NCBI GenBank assembly: GCA_021798985.1
Contig: JAJZBI010000002.1
Location: 62,001 to 126,000, forward strand
Source of the DNA: Actinomycetes bacterium
GTDB lineage: Bacteria; Actinomycetota; Acidimicrobiia; Acidimicrobiales; Bog-793
Reading direction: 5' to 3'
DNA length: 64,000 nucleotides
Positions 59,633 to 64,000 of this stretch are shown here, in pieces. The translations under genes were made by a program, and so were the position numbers. Below the pieces are notes generated by a model that saw only the letters and a list, made by a program, of their open reading frames with translations, had not been told where the DNA came from and searched no databases. Every line of letters begins with the position of its first letter. Position 1 is the stretch's first letter.

Positions 59633-61075
59633 TCAGGGCGGCGGTCGGGTCGACGCTTGCCGTTCCGGAGCCGGCTCGGGCGCCGGCGCCACGTCGTCTG
59701 AGTCCGCGAGTCGCCGGCGGGGCGCCAGCCCCGCCGCCTGGCGGCGTTCGTCCTCGAGCCGCCGCGCCTTGAAGGCGGCGGCGGCGCGGCCGTTGCGCAC
59801 GGCGATCAGGCAGGCGAGGGCGAGCGCGTTGGCGACGAGCCCGAACATCGGGCACCAGCCGCGGCCCGAGTCGACACGGGACGGGTCCTTCAGCGAACCG
59901 TGCGCCCGCTCGGCGGCCGAGCGCCGGGCGTAGCTCTCGCGCCATGCGGGGCCCGAATAGGCGTGGCGCTGGCGCGTCTTCTCCGCCACCCGGACCGGGA
60001 CGGTGAGGCTCTTCTGCCGACACCAGAGCGGCGGATGCTCGGGCGGGGTGAGCACCTCGGGCTTGGTGAGCGGCTGCACGAGCGACGCTTCGCGCAGCGG
60101 GCAGCGGCACTTTCCCGCCAGCGCCGGGCAGGCGACGCGGTGATAGCCGTCGGCGTCATCGGCGCTGAGTCGCGTGAGCTCAAAGGCCGCCGCCTAACAA
60201 CAGCGCCGGTCGTGGGCGACGAGCTCGGCCGCCGTGGTTTCGCGCGCCGGCGGGGCGAGCCGCAGCAGGGCCGCCGGCGTGCCCGGGCAGTAGAGGCGGC
60301 CGTTCGAGATCACGGCGCCGGAGAAGGTGCCTTTCGGGCCGCGGTCGTTCGGGTGCAGGTCGACCACGAGCGCCGCGCCGAGACGCCGCAGTGGGCGGGC
60401 GAAGCGTTCGGGCGAGCGGTAGGCGTAGCCGGAGTCGGCGCGCACGTCCCCGAGTGCCAGTCCGGCGGCGGCGCGTCGCTCGAGCACGGCGCTGAACTGC
60501 TCGACTGGGTCGAGGGCACACGAGGCGAGGTTCATCGCGACGATGCACTCGGGGGCTCGCCCGGCGCGGTGCCCTTGCGATGGCCCCAGGCGGCGTCGGG
60601 GTCGGCGGGCGTGCCCGAGCTCCTCGGGCGGGCGAAGCTCGCGTGGTCGCTTCCAGTCGAGGGCGAGATCGAGCCGCTCGCCGACGCGGGCCGCGGGCGA
60701 CGAGGCGGCGACGAGCGCGTCACAGAGCGCGACGAGCAGCCGCGACGCCGAGCCGTCGCCGGCCGGGTTCTCAAGCAGGCGCCGGAGACGCCGCGAAAGG
60801 TGCTCGAGCTGGCGGTAGGTGAGGAGGTGGTCGCCGACGAGCACGCCGAGCCGGCGCTGGTCATTGCAGTCAAGTGCACACAGTGCCTCGTGGGCGCGGC
60901 GCAGATGTGCCGGGCGGTCGTCGGCCTCGGCGAGCAAAAAGCCGAGGACGAAGCTGCGGACCGGGAGCTGGCGCGGCCGGCCGGTCCTGCCGAGCTGTTC
61001 CTCGAGCCCGGTGAGCACCGCCGCCACGTCCTCGTCGTCGAGCAGCCGCTCGAGCTCGGCGAGTAAGACGCGCAC
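59633..61075 (-). pseudogene. DDE-type transposase, degenerate
   Basis: One transposase broken in at least three ways. N-terminal part (from GTG 61075): GLEEQLGRTGRPRQLPVRSF, LTYRQLEHLSRRLRRLL. Near 60600-60650 the frame shifts: TPADPDAAWGHRKGTAPG, expected next, is found in another frame, and about 30 residues after it are missing. It resumes with VRADSGYAYRSPERFA and DLHPNDRGPKGTFSG, stops at an in-frame TAG (60194), and continues in the same frame (DGYHRVACPALAGKCRCPL, KSLTVPVRVAEKTRQRHAY) to 59633. The family is common in actinobacteria. No clear terminal inverted repeats were found. Confidence 0.8.
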
Positions 61076-61185
61076 TACTCGATGTCTTTCAGTCGAGCGA
61101 CCACCGCATCGGCGCTCGGTGCCTCAAGGAAGCGGACGAGGTCGAAGACGCTCTTTGAGTCGGTGATGCCCGCCGCACCGAATCG
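61075..61185 (-). pseudogene. C-terminal remnant of an unidentified protein
   Basis: Minus-strand frame reading AAGITDSKSVFDLVRFLEAP then SADAVVARLKDIE and a TAG stop at 61075-61077, right where the transposase begins. It looks coding but has no start; a stop lies at 61186. Probably the truncated end of a gene disrupted by rearrangement. Confidence 0.4.
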
Positions 61186-61236
61186 TCAGCTCGTGGCTCT
61201 CGTTCGCCGGTACGATCTGAGAATCCAGGTCGACCG

Positions 61237-61452
61237 ATGAACCAGCCTGCCTATCCGATCACTGTGTTCTGGAGCGCCGAGGACGAAGCCTGGTTTGCTG
61301 ACGTACCCGACTTGCCCTACGGCTCGGCCTCCGGTGACACTCCCCACGACGCAGTCGCCGAAGTTGAGGTAGCCATCGCAACTTGGCTAGAGGCGGCCCG
61401 GACGAGTGGTCGTCCCGTCCCCGCTCCGTCAGGCAGGCTTGCCGAGGCCTGA
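61237..61452 (+). CDS. HicB-family antitoxin-like protein, unaccompanied
   Basis: 71 aa. YPITVFWSAEDEAWFADVPDLPYGSASGDTPHDAVAEVEVAIATWL is the partial RNase H fold of HicB antitoxins. The C-terminal DNA-binding domain is absent, as in short HicB forms. No HicA toxin gene is found on either side, so it is an orphan or a remnant. TACGAT at 61211 may be its -10. Confidence 0.78.
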   Translation: MNQPAYPITVFWSAEDEAWFADVPDLPYGSASGDTPHDAVAEVEVAIATWLEAARTSGRPVPAPSGRLAEA

Positions 61453-61555
61453 GGCGAGCGATCTCAGCTGGAGGGCTCGCGATCGATGCTTGCTCGGCGA
61501 CGGCGTCAGCGCTGAGCCGGAACGGGCCACCCAACGCCTGGCGTCGACCTCATAT

Positions 61556-62317
61556 TCAGCGCCGATCAGCGAGGAAGCGATAGCGGTCCCGCACAGCCGC
61601 GACGCGCGCAGGGTCGACGTCAACGATGAGGGTCTCCTCGACGCTCCCGGCTTCGGCGAGGACTTCGCCAAAGGGGTCGACGGCAATTGTGCCCCCGGCA
61701 TAGTCGATGCCGCCGCCACTTCCTACTCGGTTGGTGGCGAGCACGTAGGCCTGGTTCTCGATCGCGCGCGCCACCGCGAGCGCACGGAAGTGGTCCTGGC
61801 GCGAGGCGGGCCAGTTGGTGACGAGCACGTACGCATCGGTCCGCTCGGCCGCCCCCCAGAAGACATCGGCAAAGCGGAGGTCGTAACAGACGAACGGCGT
61901 CAGCGCGACGCCCCCCACCCGCAGGCTGGTCACCTTGTGGCCTGCTTCGTAGTGGCGGTCCTCGCCTCCGTAGGAGAAGGGGTGGATCTTGTCATACGTA
62001 GCGACCGTGCCGTCCGGGGCGACGAACAAGAAGCGGTTGACCGGGCGACTGCTCCCCGGCTCGAGCACCGGGAGCGAGCCGGCGACCGTGGCCCGGGTGC
62101 GAGCCGCGGCATCGGCGAGGAAGCGCGCGCCGGGGCCGCTCCCGGCAGGTTCGGCGACCCGTTCAGTCGCCATCGAGAACCCGGTGGCGAACATCTCGGT
62201 GAGCACGATGAGCTCGACGTCTTTGGCGGCGGCCCCGTCAACGAGCAACGCCAGATGTGCCAGCGTCGCCTCGGCGTCTTCGAAGGTGAGATCATGCTGA
62301 ACGAGGGCGACCTTCAC
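61556..62317 (-). CDS. Nitrilase-family omega-amidase
   Basis: 253 aa. Catalytic triad Glu41 (LTEMFATGF), Lys110 (YDKIHPFSYGGED) and Cys144 (FVCYDLRF). The HPF-YGGED loop and the 250-residue length match the YafV/Nit2 omega-amidase group, which hydrolyses alpha-ketoglutaramate and related omega-amides. It starts 11 nt after the aminotransferase stop; transaminase plus omega-amidase is the recognised pairing for glutamine transamination and methionine salvage. Confidence 0.88.
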   Translation of the reverse strand: MKVALVQHDLTFEDAEATLAHLALLVDGAAAKDVELIVLTEMFATGFSMATERVAEPAGSGPGARFLADAAARTRATVAGSLPVLEPGSSRPVNRFLFVAPDGTVATYDKIHPFSYGGEDRHYEAGHKVTSLRVGGVALTPFVCYDLRFADVFWGAAERTDAYVLVTNWPASRQDHFRALAVARAIENQAYVLATNRVGSGGGIDYAGGTIAVDPFGEVLAEAGSVEETLIVDVDPARVAAVRDRYRFLADRR

Positions 62318-62327
62318 GAGCTCCCCC

Positions 62328-63515
62328 TCACCTGATCAGCCGGCCGAGACGCTCGACCGCTTCCTCGATGCTGGCACGCCGCTTGCAGAAGGCGAAGCGA
62401 ACAAGGCTCCGGCCCGCCTCGGGGTCGCCGTAGAAGACTGAGCAGGGAACGGCGACCACCCCGCAACGCGCGGGCAAGGAGCGACAGAACGTGGCCCCGT
62501 CCTCGTCGGTGACCGGGCGGAGGTCCACGGTGAGGAAATAGGTCCCCTCGGCATCTCGCACCGCGAGGCCGGTGGCCGCCAGGCCTTTGGCGAGGAGGTC
62601 CCGATTCGCCTCGAGCTCGGCGACGAGCGGCGCGACCAGCTCGTGCGTCCGATCCAAGCCAACCGCCACGGCCCGCTGCAATGGGGCCGGCGAGACGTAG
62701 GTGAGGAACTGCTTGGCCGCGCGCACTTCAGCGAGCAGCGGCGCGGGGGCGCACGCCCAGCCGACCTTCCAGCCCGTCACCGAGAACGACTTGCCCGCCG
62801 AGGAGATCACCACAGTGCGCTCCCGCATCCCCTCCAGGGTGGCGAGGGAGACATGGCGACCGCCGTCGAAGACGAGGTGCTCGTAGACCTCGTCGGTGAC
62901 CGCGATCAGGTCGTGGCACCGGCAGACGTCCGCTACCTCGGCGAGCTCGGTCGCGTCGAGGACCTTGCCGGTCGGGTTGTGGGGCGAGTTCAACAGCACG
63001 AGGCGCGTCCGCTCGGTCACCGCTGCCTCGAGCGCCCCAGCTGGAAGGACCCATCGCGTCCCGTCGTAGTGCAGCGGAACAGCGACGCGGCGAGCGCTGG
63101 CCATCGCCACGACGGCCGCGTAGGAGTCGTAGGAGGGCTCGAGCATCACGACCTCGTCGCCCGGCTCACACAAGCCGAGGACCGCCGAGGCAACTGCCTC
63201 GGTCGCTCCGGTCGTGACCAGGATCTCAGCGCCCGGGTCGTAGTCGAGCCCGTACTCCGCGTGCTGGTGACGGGCGACCGCTTCGAGCAGCGCAGGCACG
63301 CCAATCCCCGGCGCGTACTGATTGTCACCCTCTTCGATGGCAGCGACCGCGGCCGACCGGAGCAGTGCTGGTCCGGGGTCCTCGGGGAAACCCTGGCCGA
63401 GGTTGATCGACCCGGTGGCAAGGGCAAGGGCGGACATCTCGGCAAAGATCGTCGTGCCAAAGGGCGCGAGCCGCCCCGGCGGCCGAGGTCCGCGCTCGGT
63501 TCCGACCGCGCTCAT
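62328..63515 (-). CDS. Class I PLP aminotransferase (glutamine transaminase K/MtnE-like)
   Basis: 395 aa from ATG 63515, which follows a leaderless -10; upstream codons are low-complexity. INLGQGFPEDPGP, NSPHNPTGKVL, TDEVYEHLVFDG and PLP lysine Lys242 (SSAGKSFSVTGWKVGW) place it with the YbdL/kynurenine-glutamine transaminase group. It likely transaminates 2-oxo acids such as 4-methylthio-2-oxobutyrate with glutamine, giving ketoglutaramate for the downstream omega-amidase. Confidence 0.88.
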   Translation of the reverse strand: MSAVGTERGPRPPGRLAPFGTTIFAEMSALALATGSINLGQGFPEDPGPALLRSAAVAAIEEGDNQYAPGIGVPALLEAVARHQHAEYGLDYDPGAEILVTTGATEAVASAVLGLCEPGDEVVMLEPSYDSYAAVVAMASARRVAVPLHYDGTRWVLPAGALEAAVTERTRLVLLNSPHNPTGKVLDATELAEVADVCRCHDLIAVTDEVYEHLVFDGGRHVSLATLEGMRERTVVISSAGKSFSVTGWKVGWACAPAPLLAEVRAAKQFLTYVSPAPLQRAVAVGLDRTHELVAPLVAELEANRDLLAKGLAATGLAVRDAEGTYFLTVDLRPVTDEDGATFCRSLPARCGVVAVPCSVFYGDPEAGRSLVRFAFCKRRASIEEAVERLGRLIR

Positions 63516-63521
63516 GGGGCG

Positions 63522-63527
63522 AGCATA
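63522..63527 (-). promoter_or_regulatory. -10 box TATGCT of the aminotransferase operon (leaderless)
   Basis: Minus-strand TATGCT, 6 nt, ATG 63515; no Shine-Dalgarno sequence. Confidence 0.5.
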
Positions 63528-64000
63528 CGTCCTGGCCCGCCCGGCCACCGAGGCGCGTCGCGGTCGCAGGGCCGGCACGACCGTCCCTCGCGCACCGGCG
63601 TCCACGCCCAGCGCCGACGAAGGCGTCGCCTCGGCGCCACCTCTAGTGGCCGTCTGACCTAGGGCACGGACGGCGCGCGGGCACCCGATCCTGGTGCGCT
63701 CGCCCACAGGAGACGACGGGCCGCATGAGCAGATCGCCACCCCGATCGATCCCGCTTCGCTAGCAGAAGCCCGCGAACCGAGCCGGCGGCGCGGGCCCAG
63801 ATCCAGAGCCGACCGACGACGGCGGGTCGCGGCACCCACGGGTCGCGGCCGAACGGCCAGCGGTGTGGTCGGGGACCGCCCGATCGCCCGACAGGGAAAG
63901 CACGACGCCCGAAGGCGCTCCGTGCGGGACCGAGATCACCACGCGTTCGACCACCGGGAGGGCGCCGACCGCCCAGCCGCGCTTGCGCTCCGCTCATGGC
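63528..64000. other. Right edge: no assignable gene
   Basis: About 470 bp. A minus-strand frame from the edge to 63760 contains VVERVVISVPHGAPSGVVLSL and looks partly coding, but it lacks a visible start and I recognise no family. It could be the end of a gene that begins beyond the window. Confidence 0.3.

Noticed and set aside
61078-61236. HicA toxin upstream of the HicB-like gene
   Set aside because: The plus-strand frame there lacks the double-stranded RNA-binding fold and catalytic His; the better coding signal is on the minus strand.
63528-64000. IspD-like start at the right edge
   Set aside because: Only a short VVERVVISVPHG segment resembles it; nucleotide-binding motifs are not visible.
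1-64000. CRISPR arrays
   Set aside because: No regularly spaced repeat series was seen; the repeats present are few, inverted or short.

Overview
The window looks like a chromosomal segment from a high-GC actinobacterium. The pointers are F420/LLM-type oxidoreductases, a CysM/CysO/JAMM cysteine module of the mycobacterial kind, a MazEF9-like toxin-antitoxin pair, a PimB-like mannosyltransferase, a vitamin-B12-dependent ribonucleotide reductase, and many genes whose TANNNT -10 box ends 6-8 nt before the start codon (leaderless mRNAs). Sulfide:quinone oxidoreductase and membrane iron-sulfur proteins would fit an Acidimicrobiia-like sulfur or iron oxidiser, but that placement is inference.

Layout. 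0-6.4 kb: the end of livF, a YihY membrane protein, an epimerase, an MFS exporter, a VOC protein, a zinc alcohol dehydrogenase and a DapA-like lyase. 6.4-10.9 kb: a 53-aa membrane protein, a large polytopic membrane protein and a prolyl-oligopeptidase. 10.9-13.3 kb: an RsbW-like ATPase and a MEDS-STAS protein on either side of an LLM oxidoreductase. 13.3-17.8 kb: a short alanyl-tRNA synthetase of the type seen in Patescibacteria, a phosphoesterase, a GNAT protein, and a DODA dioxygenase with its MarR regulator behind a large palindrome. 17.8-18.6 kb is decayed sequence. 18.6-25.5 kb: an MMPL transporter, an SDR and a NarL-type two-component system. 25.5-31 kb: an electron-transfer locus (ferredoxin-GltD-flavodoxin fusion plus polyferredoxin) divergent from sulfide:quinone oxidoreductase. 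31-37.6 kb: an MFS/GntR pair, a cupin, a GerW-like protein, a sedolisin and an ECF sigma/anti-sigma pair. 37.7-41.8 kb: MazEF9-like genes and nrdJ with two NrdR boxes. 41.8-48.8 kb: alanine transaminase, LLM, SRPBCC, a glycosyltransferase and the rdgB-rph-PQ-loop and murI housekeeping genes. 49-52.5 kb: an OmpR-type two-component system with a secreted-repeat protein. 52.5-54.2 kb: mec-cysO-cysM.

54.2-61.5 kb is the most unusual part. smpB and the tmRNA gene ssrA are the two halves of trans-translation. Between them lie a MazEF-type and a HipBA-type toxin-antitoxin module, framed by four copies of one repeat in alternating orientation, and an Nramp-like transporter. A dead transposase and a lone HicB antitoxin follow ssrA. 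The window closes with a transaminase/omega-amidase operon and an unassigned edge.

All calls come from reading the sequence and recalled family knowledge. No database search or statistics were run.
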